From positions 736,791,450-736,855,449 of the forward strand of contig NC_064615.1 of NCBI RefSeq assembly GCF_023898315.1: a stretch of DNA of 64,000 nt. Reading direction: 5' to 3'. This document shows positions 1 through 10,768 of this stretch, piece after piece. Both the position numbers and the translations under genes were made by a program. Below the pieces are notes generated by a model. The model had not been told where the DNA came from, ran no database searches, and saw only the letters and a list, made by a program, of their open reading frames with translations. Numbering within the stretch: position 1 is the stretch's first letter; the number at the start of each line of letters is the position of its first letter. This DNA comes from Schistocerca nitens. Taxonomy: Eukaryota > Arthropoda > Insecta > Orthoptera > Acrididae.

Positions 1-792
1 GTAACATTTAGCGTAATTTAGAACCTCTTTACCTCTACCAGTGACCTTTGTGCGTATATCCTGAACGTCTGCTCCGCCCTTATCGCGTTGTACTTTAGAA
101 CTGTTACACCACATCTCTCCATTTCTAGCAAATAAGTTCTGAAATTCCAGTTCATTTAATAACTGGTGTACCGTCTTTACAAAACCTCCATTAATCAGAT
201 CACATCAACCTTCTTTGTTCAGTACCAAATTACAATGTATAACGAAGATCATTTCAATGTCTTTCGTTAACTGACTTCCATCGTTAATAAAGCTCTGCTC
301 CGGAACTCTGTGCGTCTCCAAGGAACACTGCCCATCACGGAAAGTTTGTTACGGAGTCCGAACAGTTGCTCCTTCTCTTTCCCTCTATATATCTCACCAC
401 ATGCAAAATAAGAATAACAACCCCGTCAGGACACACATCACTCCTCTGAAGTTGCATGTATCACCACATACAATATAGAAAGTTGCGAGGATAACACCAA
501 TTTATTTTACATGTTCCTTTGTGATGAATCCACATCATGAAACTGTTAAAAAAGTTTGTATGTAGGCAAATTGCGAAAAATGCTGCTGCACATTGTACTG
601 TCGCCTGACAAAGACGAAAATTCATGAAAGAAAGAACATGACCAGCATCACCAACTTTCCGACATCGTTACAAGTGAAAATGAAAGTATCCGTAAAAAAG
701 GAAATGTAAAAACAATTGATTTACAGTAGTGTCTTCCCTCGTTTCTTCTATACAATTCAGAGGATTTCTGCAAGCGGGAACGATGGACTTAC
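1..792. other. No gene recognised
   Basis: I see no convincing coding exon, RNA gene or complete repeat here. The sequence is moderately AT-rich. Short ORFs overlap the candidate exon to the right without any family signature. Confidence 0.4.
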
Positions 793-1038
793 AATTTCTC
801 CGTTTATCACTGTGATAGCAGATTGTTGGAAGTAATTTATCACACCTTTTGGAAGGAAAAAGAAACAATTCCACGGTTTTGCTGTGAATATCGCTATGAC
901 TGAACTCAGATGATTCGGCAGTATGGTGAAATTGAATCGTTCCTTGTTTTGAAACCGATTCAAGGAAACTCTCTAGTCTTTGAACTACTAATGATAAATC
1001 AGTTACAGCAACACGAAGTAGAGAGTCGTTCTGAACCA
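793..1038 (-). CDS. Candidate isolated exon of an unidentified gene
   Basis: On the minus strand an open frame of about 82 codons is bounded by a strong acceptor (a pyrimidine-rich tract ending in CAG, next to 1039-1040) and a consensus GTAAGT donor (787-792 read in reverse). The frame starts after two bases (phase 2) and ends with one extra base (phase 1), giving 246 nt. The peptide reads VQNDSLLRVAVTDLSLVVQR at its start and later has an LFLFPSKRCDKLL segment. It looks amphipathic and protein-like, but I do not recognise the family. The sequence does not resemble the transposon families of this window. It may be a real exon of a gene running leftward, or a chance ORF with lucky splice sites. 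Confidence 0.3.
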
Positions 1039-1183
1039 CTGAAATGGACAAATGTGAAAGGATTACGATCCACTAAAGACGACTTTGGAATAATTTTCTA
1101 TAAGACAACACCTGATAATGATGAACCATTTAAGACTGCAGATTTTACCTGAAGAGGGACAGCTCGCCGTCTCACAGCACCAA

Positions 1184-1380
1184 GCCGACCGGAGTGGCCG
1201 AGCGGTTCTAGGCGCTACAGTCTGGAACCATGCGACCGCTAAGGTCGCAGGTTCGAATCCTGCCTCGGGCATGGATGTGTGTGATGTCCTTAGGTTCGTT
1301 AGGTTTAAGTAGTTCTAAGTTCTAGGGGACTGATGACCTCAGCTCTTAAGTCTCATAGTGCTCAGAGCCATTTGAACCAT
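1184..1380 (+). mobile_element. tRNA-headed SINE (Leu-like head, common tail)
   Basis: The 5' part resembles a tRNA of the long-variable-arm (Leu) type, with box A-like tggccgagcgg and box B ggttcgaatcc. The body reads tgatgtccttaggttcgtt, and the end is gctcagagccatttgaacc. A perfect 11-bp target duplication (cacagcaccaa) flanks it at 1173-1183 and 1381-1391, so both ends are defined. The family resembles the tRNA-derived SINE reported from Schistocerca, but I cannot search to name it. Confidence 0.92.
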
Positions 1381-1391
1381 CACAGCACCAA

Positions 1392-2677
1392 AGATGTGCC
1401 CTGGCCTACATTGGATCTCGCAAGAAAAAGGACAAGTTTATTGGTTATCATAAATTCATTTCGGCTGTATTTCACAACTTTTACCGTGATTAAAGGATAC
1501 GTGCTAAAATTGGGGAAGTATAACTTGTATGTTAAGAAAAAGAACGAAGGATATATGATTAATGTTGTATAATCAGCAAAATACATTTCAAAGTTCCTAG
1601 TTCATCAGTGTTCACTGCGTTAAGTGCGGATTGTCTACTATATATCTCTTCTTTGTCCCAAAAGGCAAAAAACGAAGCTGAAAAAATTTTAAGAGATAAT
1701 ATGCGGAATTACCTTTTATCTCCATAATTCGATGTAAGTCAAAATTTCAGACACACTTTTCTAAGAATGTCTTTTTTGAATTTCACAGACTGTATTAATG
1801 AAATATAGGTAGTTTCGATACAGATCAAGAAACAGTAGTCTAGCGAACTGAAACATATAGTGATAATGAATTTGATACCAAACCTTTGTCCACTTACGTC
1901 ATCCCAAACACGCTCAAAAGAGGATAAATTCGAAATCCATTGATTCCTCACAGTGATACATTCTGTTGGATGTGCTGATACCTAATGAGGCCTTTCTCTG
2001 GCAAAAGCTGTTACCATCTGGAGAGCAAATTCTGCCTTGTTCGTTGGCACATTATGATTTGCTCCTTCAACCAAGAGTTCTGTGTTCATGTATCCTGCGA
2101 AGCTCTTTCCGACTTACCTGCAATAGTGGTAAGCCTAATAAAAATTTTTGGATGACGTACTTGAAAACTGAGGAATAAAGTAAGGAGATGTGAAGCATTA
2201 ACTTCGACCATATTCCAAAGTAATCACGGGATCTGGTACACGTGATAAACGTTTTCACCAAACATACGTTACAATGCAATACAGTCTTAGCTAGAAATCA
2301 AGGAAAACTAAATCTACTGAAGACTGTCGATGGAAGTCGAGTGATACGTCACTGAAGCTGTACCGTACCTTCTGAGACACCCTGTATATCGTTCCAATGG
2401 GCTGTATTTTAAAATTATACTTTATTCAGAACTAGTAGTTTTACCCATGTTTCATTTTCGAGTACATCTATAACAGATGTGGATACATCGTCTTCGTCTC
2501 ATCAACATCTCTTGTAAATGCTCTCGAAAACGGGCCATGTCCTAAGCTGGAAGTGCTGAAGGGAGTACAATTTAATAGCATCTCAAATTTATCGAGGTTT
2601 TGCTGCTCATCAGAAGAAAATGAAAGACGATTTTCATTATTTTCATCACGGCAGCGACAACAGCGACCGTTACGAAA
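1392..2677. other. No gene recognised
   Basis: AT-rich sequence with only short ORFs and no family signature. The phrase gagacaccctgtat near 2370 looks like the end of an old DNA transposon, but I cannot find its partner. Confidence 0.35.
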
Positions 2678-2940
2678 TTGTCTCGAGTTAAAAACAGCCC
2701 ACAGTTGCACTAAATTATGTTTATTTTAAACCTTGACCATGGTTTCAGCTATAATAATATAGCCTTCTTCAGAAGTCCTGTTTTCATAATATTTAAAGAC
2801 GTCTCCATATACCTATATGCTGCCTTCACTACCTGGACAGGACTTCTGAAGAAGGCTACATTACTATAGCTGAAACCATGGTCAAGGTTTAAAATAAACA
2901 TAATTTAGTGCAACTGTGGGCTGTTTTTAACTCGAGACAA
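2678..2940. repeat. Long palindrome / foldback element
   Basis: Left arm 2678-2780 and right arm 2838-2940 are near-perfect inverted copies of about 103 bp, separated by a 57-base spacer. The outermost bases are ttgtctcgag and ctcgagacaa. A few mismatches are visible, for example in the ataatatag/ctatag part. There is no ORF. It could be a foldback MITE or a pair of inverted satellite-like units. Transcribed, it would form a long hairpin. Confidence 0.85.
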
Positions 2941-3233
2941 AAGACGAATTTAGTCTTTAGCACAACTTCTGGTTACAAGGCGTAGAGCAGAAGCGCTTTT
3001 TTTCAGTTTCATGTTCTGATATGAAGCGCACTGTGATCAAGACCACAGTGGAAATTTATGCATAAAATCAAAGGGCTCCTAGAATCTTTCCGTTGTTGTT
3101 GGATGCAGAACAACAGAGCACGTTGTATGGTGGTCTTACGCAGTCAGAAACATTATCCGTGTGTATATATTTTTGTTTACAAACTAAATTAATTCCATTG
3201 CACTTGAATGAGCTCTACACTTGAAAAGGAGCG

Positions 3234-4375
3234 ATGCCACTATTCGACGATGTTGGCAGTAATGGATTCACCATGACCTATCTCAGCGTCAGACAGACAC
3301 TGACAGTCCCGGATTCATCACTATCTTCGATCCTGCGTGCAAGCGGTGCTTCATTTACCACAAGGACCATCAATAGGCGGGTCACAGAAAGGGGGCTGAT
3401 CTCACGGCGCCCATTGCCCCGTCTCTAAATACTAAGAGGCCCGTTTGCAGTGCTGTTGTGCGCATTCGGGCAGGAATCTCATTGAGTGGAATAGAATTGC
3501 ACCCTTAGAATTCAGCCGCCGCTGTGCCCGAGCGGTTCTAGGCGCTTCAGTCCGGAATCGCGCTGCTGCTACGGTCGCAGGTTCGAATCCTGCCTCGGGT
3601 ATGGATGTGTGTGATGTCCTTAGGTTAGTTAGGTTTAAGTAGTTCTAAGTCTAGGGCACTGATGACCTCATATGTCAAGTCCCATATTTGTTGGAGCCGT
3701 TTGAACCTTCGAACTGAGTCCCGACAACCAGTGAAAACTGTCTGGAGACTCCCCAGACAGCGGTGAGATACTAGCCTGACTGCTGCCGCTATACTGGCCG
3801 ACAACGGCGAATGATGTTGTGGGGTGCCATTTCCTTTCATAGCAAGATCCCTTTGGTTGTCATTCGCGGCGCCTTTACAACACAGCGATACGTCGAAGCT
3901 TTTCATGGAAAGCCATCGATGGTTTATATTTCACCAAGATAACGTCCGGCCGCATACGGCAAGAGTTTCTACTGCTTATGTTCGTGCTCGTCTAACCCTA
4001 CTTTGGCCATCAATATCACCGGATCTCCCTCTAGTTGAAAACTTTTGGAGCATTATGGGCATGACACTCCAATTAGGTCGGGATTTTGACGATATAACGC
4101 GATAATTGGACAGAATTTGACACGATATGACTCAGGAGAACATCCAACAACTATCAATGTCTATCAATCAGTGTCTGCTTGCTTAGGGGCCAGAAGTGGA
4201 CCATCGCGTTATTGACTCGTTTAATTAGTGAAGTTCTTTCTATTGAATAAATCATCCGATTTTTCTGACGTTTTAATCATTTGTTTGCCTGTACATGATC
4301 ATTACATAAACCGACTTCCGTCCCACTCCAATAATTGCTTCGTGGTGCACCGTTTCTTTCATCTTATGGTGTAAT
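3234..4375 (+). mobile_element. Decayed Tc1/mariner element, split by a SINE
   Basis: Transposase fragments flank a SINE. An N-terminal helix-turn-helix-like part at 3234-3428 includes RTINRRVTERGLISRR. A catalytic part at 3824-4105 includes FHQDNVRPHTARV (second Asp) and SPDLPLVENFW (Glu). Reading frames are broken by stops. An AATAAA signal (about 4246) and a terminal-repeat-like stretch near 4340-4375 follow the coding remnant. I could not locate the left terminus. The copy is dead. Confidence 0.75.
3514..3707 (+). mobile_element. tRNA-headed SINE inserted in the Tc1 remnant
   Basis: Same Leu-like head and common tail as the copy at 1184, with gtgcccgagcggttctaggc and box B ggttcgaatcc. 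Several bases have diverged at the 3' end (ggagccgtttgaacc). Possible imperfect target duplications are ttagaattcag and ttcgaactgag. It separates the two halves of the surrounding transposase, so it is younger than that element. Confidence 0.85.
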
Positions 4376-4665
4376 TAACTCAATTAGGCGTGCTTTTGTA
4401 GTCAGTATGAGTCAAATGTGCCGCTATTTCAGCATTAGTCAGATATGCGTAAATCAATGTTAACCAGTTGCACTTAAAGGTCCAGTTTGTTTAAACAGTA
4501 GGAAATCAATTGCTCATAGACTCACTACTACTCCAATCGTAATCAATTGAACTTTTCTCTGTTGCAGGCAAGTTAAACCCTAATATTAGTTTCCTACAGG
4601 GTAGAGGTTACAACTATGTGATTCGTGGTTGGACGAAACTCATATCAGGCTCACTTAGAACAGGT

Positions 4666-4881
4666 CGTGTAACTACGGCCTCCCGTCGGAAAGACCGTTT
4701 GCCGGGTGCAAGTTTTTCGATTTGACGCCACTTCGGTGACTTGCGCATCATTGGGGATGAAATGATGATGAGTAGGACAACACAACACCCAGTCCCTGAG
4801 CGGAGAAAATCTCCAACCCAGCCGGGAATCGAACCCGGGCCCTTGGGATTGTCAGTCTGTCACTCAGCTACCGGGGGTGGA
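4666..4881 (-). mobile_element. SINE of a second family (minus strand)
   Basis: Read in reverse, it begins with a tRNA-like head ending in gggttcgattcccggctggg (box B). It continues through gagattttctccgctcaggg and the cctactcatcatcatttcat segment, and ends near ggaggccgtagttac. A perfect 14-bp target duplication (cacttagaacaggt) lies at 4652-4665 and 4882-4895. A related copy is at 55029-55263. Confidence 0.9.
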
Positions 4882-4895
4882 CACTTAGAACAGGT

Positions 4896-5480
4896 GAACG
4901 CACTAGAGAAGACTGCCTGTTAAGGAAATACCTAGTTTTTGAAAAATAAGGCCACGCATTCATGATCCACATTTCCGTTTTGCAGGCAGACTGGAGTTTT
5001 ATTGCCTAAAGAAAATAAACTCCGCAAAATACTGTATAGTACTTAACGGAAAAGTTTGTTTGAATACTAGCGGACACTTTTAGCTTCATCCTTTGATATG
5101 CATACGCAGGCCTAAGTATATAAACACGTACTTAGGTACATGCATAATTACACGTGCGAAGATTATATTCATTCACGATCAGTGTAATATGTAACATTTC
5201 TATATACGAATTTGTACTTGTCTAAGGTAAAATGGAATTTCTGTGCTGGTGTACTTTGCTACATCAAGCGCTAATTTTTATATCTGTTAATGACGTCTTA
5301 TCACAAAATGTTCCGGGCAGAACTCTGGAGACCAGAGCGAACAGTTGTTGATACCAGTAGCATCTTCACAATGTTTGATACCAAAATCACTGTTTGCTTC
5401 TAGTAACATTGATTCTAGTACGCTATCGAAATTCGTTACAGTTTCCTGTGTCACACATCTAGGAGTAAATGAACATGTCC
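4896..5480. other. No gene recognised
   Basis: AT-rich spacer with no ORF, RNA gene or repeat that I can assign. Confidence 0.35.
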
Positions 5481-5496
5481 TTGAAAACTGGCCAAG

Positions 5497-5672
5497 CGAG
5501 CGGTTCTAGGCGCTTCAGTCTGGAACCGTGCGACCGCTACGGTCGCAGGTTCGAATCCTGCCTCGGGCATGGATGTGTGTGATGTCCTTAGGTTCGTTAG
5601 GTTTAAGTAGTTCTAAGTTCTAGGGGACTGATGACCTCAGATGTTAAGTCCCATTGTGCTCAGAGCCATTTG
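5497..5672 (+). mobile_element. tRNA-headed SINE, slightly 5'-shortened
   Basis: It starts within the tRNA-like head (cgagcggttctaggcgcttc) and keeps box B and the full common tail. The duplicated flank ttgaaaactggccaag occurs at 5481-5496 and 5670-5685. Its first bases overlap the SINE's own gccatttgaa end. The short head suggests incomplete reverse transcription. Confidence 0.9.
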
Positions 5673-5685
5673 AAAACTGGCCAAG

Positions 5686-6902
5686 ACATAATGTGATAAA
5701 CAACTGAATGAAGTTTCGTTATTAATACTCGGTAGTGTAGTGTACCTTACGATACTCGTAAAATAAATTTATTTTTCATACAATCTTCGCTGTTGTGGAC
5801 AATAAGTTTATATTTTGAAACTTACGGCAAATTAAAAATCTGTGCCAAACCGTGGATTGAACATTGAACATTGAACATTGTATTTCATGAGAATTGATCA
5901 AGTTAGGAAACGCAGAGTTCAAAAGGCGTCTCATCAACGCTTGCTTCGTTTGCAGTTGAGTTGGGATGGGGAAAAATGGTGGCAGTGCCAGAGCTTCTCT
6001 CCGCTACGCACCGTAATATAGCGTGCAGAGTAGACATATAGGTGTAAAAACATCTGGCATCGATTTTGTAGCTACTTGTCGTGGATATAACAATGTTGTT
6101 GATTCAAAGAATTGTTCACTAAAATAAGAATAAATTAAATTCAACACAGTAACATTTCTGCTTACTGGCATTGTTAGCAAATGTTTCCCATTTTAGTGAG
6201 TCCTTCTAAAAGAGACACACATACTGAAATATTCATCGTATATTTAATGAACTGCATAATCCTCGGATTTCTTGGCAAAAAACTGGTAGCTTTGAATGTT
6301 TTTATCTTCTGAGGACATATCCTACTGAAACGATGAAAAAAATGTTGGTCTACATTGTTGAAAAATTACAGGTGGACTGACAAAAGATCGGAAAGGGAAC
6401 AGAGCTATATTTCCGACTATAGCAATAACTGCATCATAGGCATCATGTCACAGTTATCACGCTAATGAGCATTGAGAAATATTTACAAATCAAAATACTC
6501 CGTATCAGTGACGTATACTTCAATCTAAACATTTACAGCTCAGCTGTTGACTCCGTCGCTTCGGTCGACTGCTGCTGCTCTGCCTCTTCCGTCGTGTGGC
6601 TGATGTCTCTCACCAACACCAGCATTAGTTTCTAGAGAACAACATTTTGCCTCAGCATCTTCCTTTCTTCTTAGTTTTCCCTGTGATATAATGTCCCTTA
6701 GAAAGGCCACTTTCTTTCTAATTGCGTTTCTGAATTAAAAAAGCTTTCCTAGATTCGAGATTTGGAATAACTTCGTTTCCATCCCGACCCAATATACACT
6801 AAGTGTGGCACCGTGGTGAGGGGTCCTGCTGTTTTCTTTATTGGGGCGTTACTCCGTTACATCAGTGGTTTTCTAAGAACTGCATTCTGTTCTCAAGTGA
6901 TG
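5686..6902. other. No gene recognised
   Basis: Mostly AT-rich, with a short tandem triplication of ttgaacattgaacattgaac near 5855-5880. A segment near 5930-6050 (gcgtgcagagtagacatata) resembles the 3' ends of local LINEs, but I could not confirm it. Confidence 0.3.
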
Positions 6903-7440
6903 TACACTGCCAGAAAAAGTATTCAACACCCTGAAAGACAAGGTAGTTTTATTAGCAATTGATGTGACAGGTAATCCAACATTGCAGGAGTATACGATAA
7001 CAAATTTACACCAAACGAAACATGCATGTTACAGTAAAGGGTACCCACACAGTCAATACACAGTGTACCTCCTTCTATCGCCAACGGAGGTATGTATTCT
7101 TGCATGCAGACGATCATAAAGGTACCGAATGCATCCTGCGATAGATTGTTCCGAACATCTTGCGCCTGTTGTTACAATGTGGCAATTGTCATTGTACGTC
7201 CTGGAGACCGATTAAGTTCCCGCTTCGTCATGACCAATACATGTTCAGCTGGCGAGATATCGGTGATTTCACCGGCCAGGTCAGTGTTGTACATCACGAA
7301 GATAACGTTGCACCTCAGCAGCCGTCTGTGGACGTGCACTATCTCGCTGAAAAAGCACATCACCTCCCTGACCAAGAAACGGCAGTAGCATTAGGATAAC
7401 ATCCTGTATAATGCAGCTGGCAATACTTACTTTTTATATG

Positions 7441-7830
7441 TGGCGTCTGTTCTTTCAGGAATGCCGAAAGAATTATAATTAAGGGAAGGACGACCAATTT
7501 ATCACTTCAGTGCGGATGCACACCACGTTCGGATTCTTACGGGAATCGGCGAGATGTTGTGAGTATTGAAGATAATGGGTAAGGGGCCATACATCAATAG
7601 TGTGTGACAAGCTGAGAATGTTGTCCTGGCGGGAGGCGCTCTAGGGTAGTCCGTGCAGTGGCGATGACCACTGTTTCGGAATGACGCAGTCGTAAGTGCA
7701 GCTACATAGCAAACAGGGGACTCGAGTTCGAATCCCGATCTGGCGCAAATTTTCAGACTTCTCCATTGATTTAAGTCAATGCCCACTGGCAGCTAATGTC
7801 ATTAACTCCTTTGTGTCTTAATAGTTACTT
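7441..7830. mobile_element. MITE-like element carrying a tRNA-like module
   Basis: Homologous in order to the better preserved element at 18178-18807. It has the abutting arms gtctgttcttt/ccgaaagaa, the tgcggatgcacacc motif, a gcgggaggcgctctagggta segment, and a tRNA-like 3' half with box B gttcgaatccc. It then has a short stem (ttgatttaagtcaa) corresponding to ttgatatatatcaa in the other copy. It sits inside the Tc1 remnant and is diverged. Confidence 0.55.
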
Positions 7831-8534
7831 TACCCTGCAGAAATATCATATTTAAGCACGAGCTGTAACCCAAGCCACCCCCCTCTACACCATTGATGCT
7901 GGAATGAGACATGCTTTGCGTGGGTTAATGCACCCAGGAATGTGCAGCTCATCAGGTCCACGCGGTACACGTGCGACACTCGCATAATCAGAACCTACTC
8001 TCATCACTGAAGACAACAGTGCGCCATTGAGCACTTTCTTGTGGTGTCAGTGGTATCTTGGCCCGAGGCACACGTGATCGGAATCCTGTTGCAGACGGAC
8101 GATTCCAAATGGTCCCTGATGACACAGTAGGTGCAACAAGTGATCCGATTTTGTCCCTGAATGATGTTCTGTCGGCCGCCGCTGCGCGCACAATGCGTCA
8201 ATCTTCAATTGCGTCTGTACTACGGGGAGTCAAGAGCCTTGTCTACAGATGTGGGAACGTTCCACAGACCACTGCTGAAAGCAGGCCACACACCATCGAT
8301 ACACTGTGTCCAACGCGTACAGCAATCCATAGATACGTCCATCCAGCTCACCACAGACCCATAGTAAGACACCATTCAAATGGCTGATCCTGCTCAGAAG
8401 GAGTTCGCACTCGTCGCATAGGCGTGGTTGCACCCTAGAATAAATGTTGCAGAGACTGTTTATCTCTAAACTCAGCTCAGTTACTGCTTGCGGTGCCAAA
8501 ACAGACACACACACACAGAGGCCTGCTGAGCACC

Positions 8535-9117
8535 ATCTCATCGACAATTACGAACAACTTAAATTGGAAAATATTGTGGGGAAGGCTAACCAAAGACTGC
8601 GTTTCATTGGCAGGACACTTAGAAAATGTAAGAGATCTACTAAGGAGACTGCCTACACTACGCTTGTCCGTCATCATTTAGAATACTGCTGCGCGGTGTG
8701 GGATCCTTACCAGATAGGACTGACGGAGTACATCGAAAAAGTTCAAGGAAGGGCAGCACGTTTTGTATTATCGCGAAATATGGGAGAGAGTGTCACAAAA
8801 ATGATCCACGATTTGGGCTGGACATCATTAAAAGAAAGGCGTTTTCCGTTGCGACGGAATCTTCTCACGAAATTCCAAACAAAAATTTTCCTCTCAGAAT
8901 GCGAAAATATTTTGTTGACACCTACCTACGTAGGGAGATACCATCACCACGATAAAATAAGTGAAATCAAAGTTCATACGGAAAGATATAGGTGTTATTT
9001 CTTTCCGCGCGCTATACGAGATTGGAATAATAGAGAAATGTGAAGGTGGTTCGATTAACCCTCTGCCAGGCACTTAAATGTCATTTGGAGAAAACCCATG
9101 TAGATGTAGATGTAGAA
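8535..9117 (+). mobile_element. 5'-truncated non-LTR retrotransposon (Jockey-like), 3' end
   Basis: The open frame to 9043 encodes the region after the reverse transcriptase core. Landmarks are VGKANQRLRFIGRTLRKCKR, HLEYCCAVWDPYQIGLT and FFPRAIRDWNN. The tail is atgtagatgtagatgtag, the same repeat-type 3' end seen on the LINE at 26581-31030. The catalytic palm is absent. This is a dead-on-arrival insertion of the same LINE lineage. Confidence 0.85.
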
Positions 9118-9213
9118 TGACTGTGACAAATGTTCACTTACACTACACCCCCTCAGTAGGCATTTATTATACCCAGATACTGGTAAGCGTGTTGCATTTT
9201 TTCCGCTAGTGTA

Positions 9214-10557
9214 TAAAGTAGTTCAGCCGGGGAAATCTATTTAAACGATGGACTGTACGTGACATCAGGACACATATAACTTTGTGTCCTCCTGTGAAGA
9301 GAGGTCATTATAAAAAGTCCTATTGAGGCTACTAAATAAAAAATGTTTGTGCTGTATTTTTATCTTACCGATACTTATGCTCCTTCTACGTCGCGCCTAA
9401 CACACAGTTCTTGATGTAAAAACATATTGTATTTACTTGTGGTGTGCACTATCACGCCCAGTAGGTAGCTCACTGTCTCAGTAGTAGCCTGGATAAGTAC
9501 AGAACTCACAACCTGCTGTGGGGAAGTTCACACAACGGTCATCAGATTTGTATGCTCGCTCAATAGTACGCAGTTTTCCAAAATTTATGTATCTGAAATT
9601 TCGGAATGGTAACTACAGAGAACACCACCCAGAACTTTTTTACCTAACGGGGAAAATCCCAACACGCCCTAAAAGTCTCAAAACTTGCGTAAAAGTTGTT
9701 TATACCAGGTCTCATTATTTACCGAACCACTTGGCTTCTCAGCGAAAGCGAATTACAACATTTTCACAAAATCACTAGAACACCTAAACATAGATCAACA
9801 TGATACTAGACCTGAATTAGGACTTTCAGTTAGTGTGCGGGAACAATATTAAGATATTAATTTCTATTGGACTGCACTTTGACTATTTACTTGTAACTCT
9901 GACACTAAACCTTAACCTAGGAACTAGCCTTAGCTGGATTTTTTCGACAACAGATTTCTGATTAGCCTGTGACGACTACTGCTCTAAGTTTTCCATTCAG
10001 CACCCATTCCTCTGAAGCTCTGCACATTGCAGCTACAAGTAACAGGTGCTCGCCAAACGCAAAAATTGTACTGAGCACCAGTTAATGACAGTTTAGCGTG
10101 TACGCGTCTGTTATGGTTCCTGAACTCGACGAGCACTTACAATAAACCCGTTTTAGTGCAAACACTATTTTTCTGCTTATGGTACTGCATTCGCATAGTG
10201 TTTCTTCAGATGGCAAATTGACAGCAGTCGTGGTTACGAGGAACGTCAGAAATTCCATTCAATAGCAAATAACCGTAATTTCTTAATTAATAACTAGCAT
10301 CAAAAATGCGTTAAACTGAACACCAAACGAATCCAAAAATAGCAGCAGCATACTTGTAATGTACGTTGTAATATTCACGTGTAATATCAACATATTTCTT
10401 TTATGGATTTATTACTGAAGAGCTAAATATAGCCGTTCTCTACTGTTCTTACAATATACTCAGTTCTTACACAGCTACTCTCCATAATACTCGTATTTTC
10501 TGTGCTAATAGCAGGACAATAATTAGAAGTATGTGTTTTACCGCTGGATTTCCAGAT
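9214..10557. other. No gene recognised
   Basis: No coding exon or repeat identified. An ORF at 9518-9778 (86 codons) has no recognisable motif and is probably chance. Confidence 0.35.
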
Positions 10558-10768
10558 GACACTACTGGCCATTAAAATTGCTACACCACAAAGATGACGT
10601 GCTACAGACGCTAAATTTAACCGACAGGAAGAAGATGCTGTGATATGATTAGCTTTTCAGAGCATTCACACAAGGTTGGCGCCGGTGGCGACACCTACAA
10701 CACGCTGACATGAGGAAAGTTTACAACCGATTTCTCATACACAAACAGCAGTTGACCGGCGTCGCCTG

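Larger units (their letters stand above)
6903..9213 (-). mobile_element. Decayed Tc1-like element with two nested insertions
   Basis: The ends form short inverted repeats (tacactgccagaaaaag at 6903; ttttttccgctagtgta ending at 9213). The coding remnant is on the minus strand at 7988-8201. Its predicted protein includes a LIPRASGQDTTDT-like stretch and the first-Asp motif VVFSDESRF. Antisense transposase sequence continues to about 8460. The element contains a TIR/tRNA-like MITE (about 7441-7830) and a LINE 3' fragment (about 8535-9117). No open transposase survives. Confidence 0.6.
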
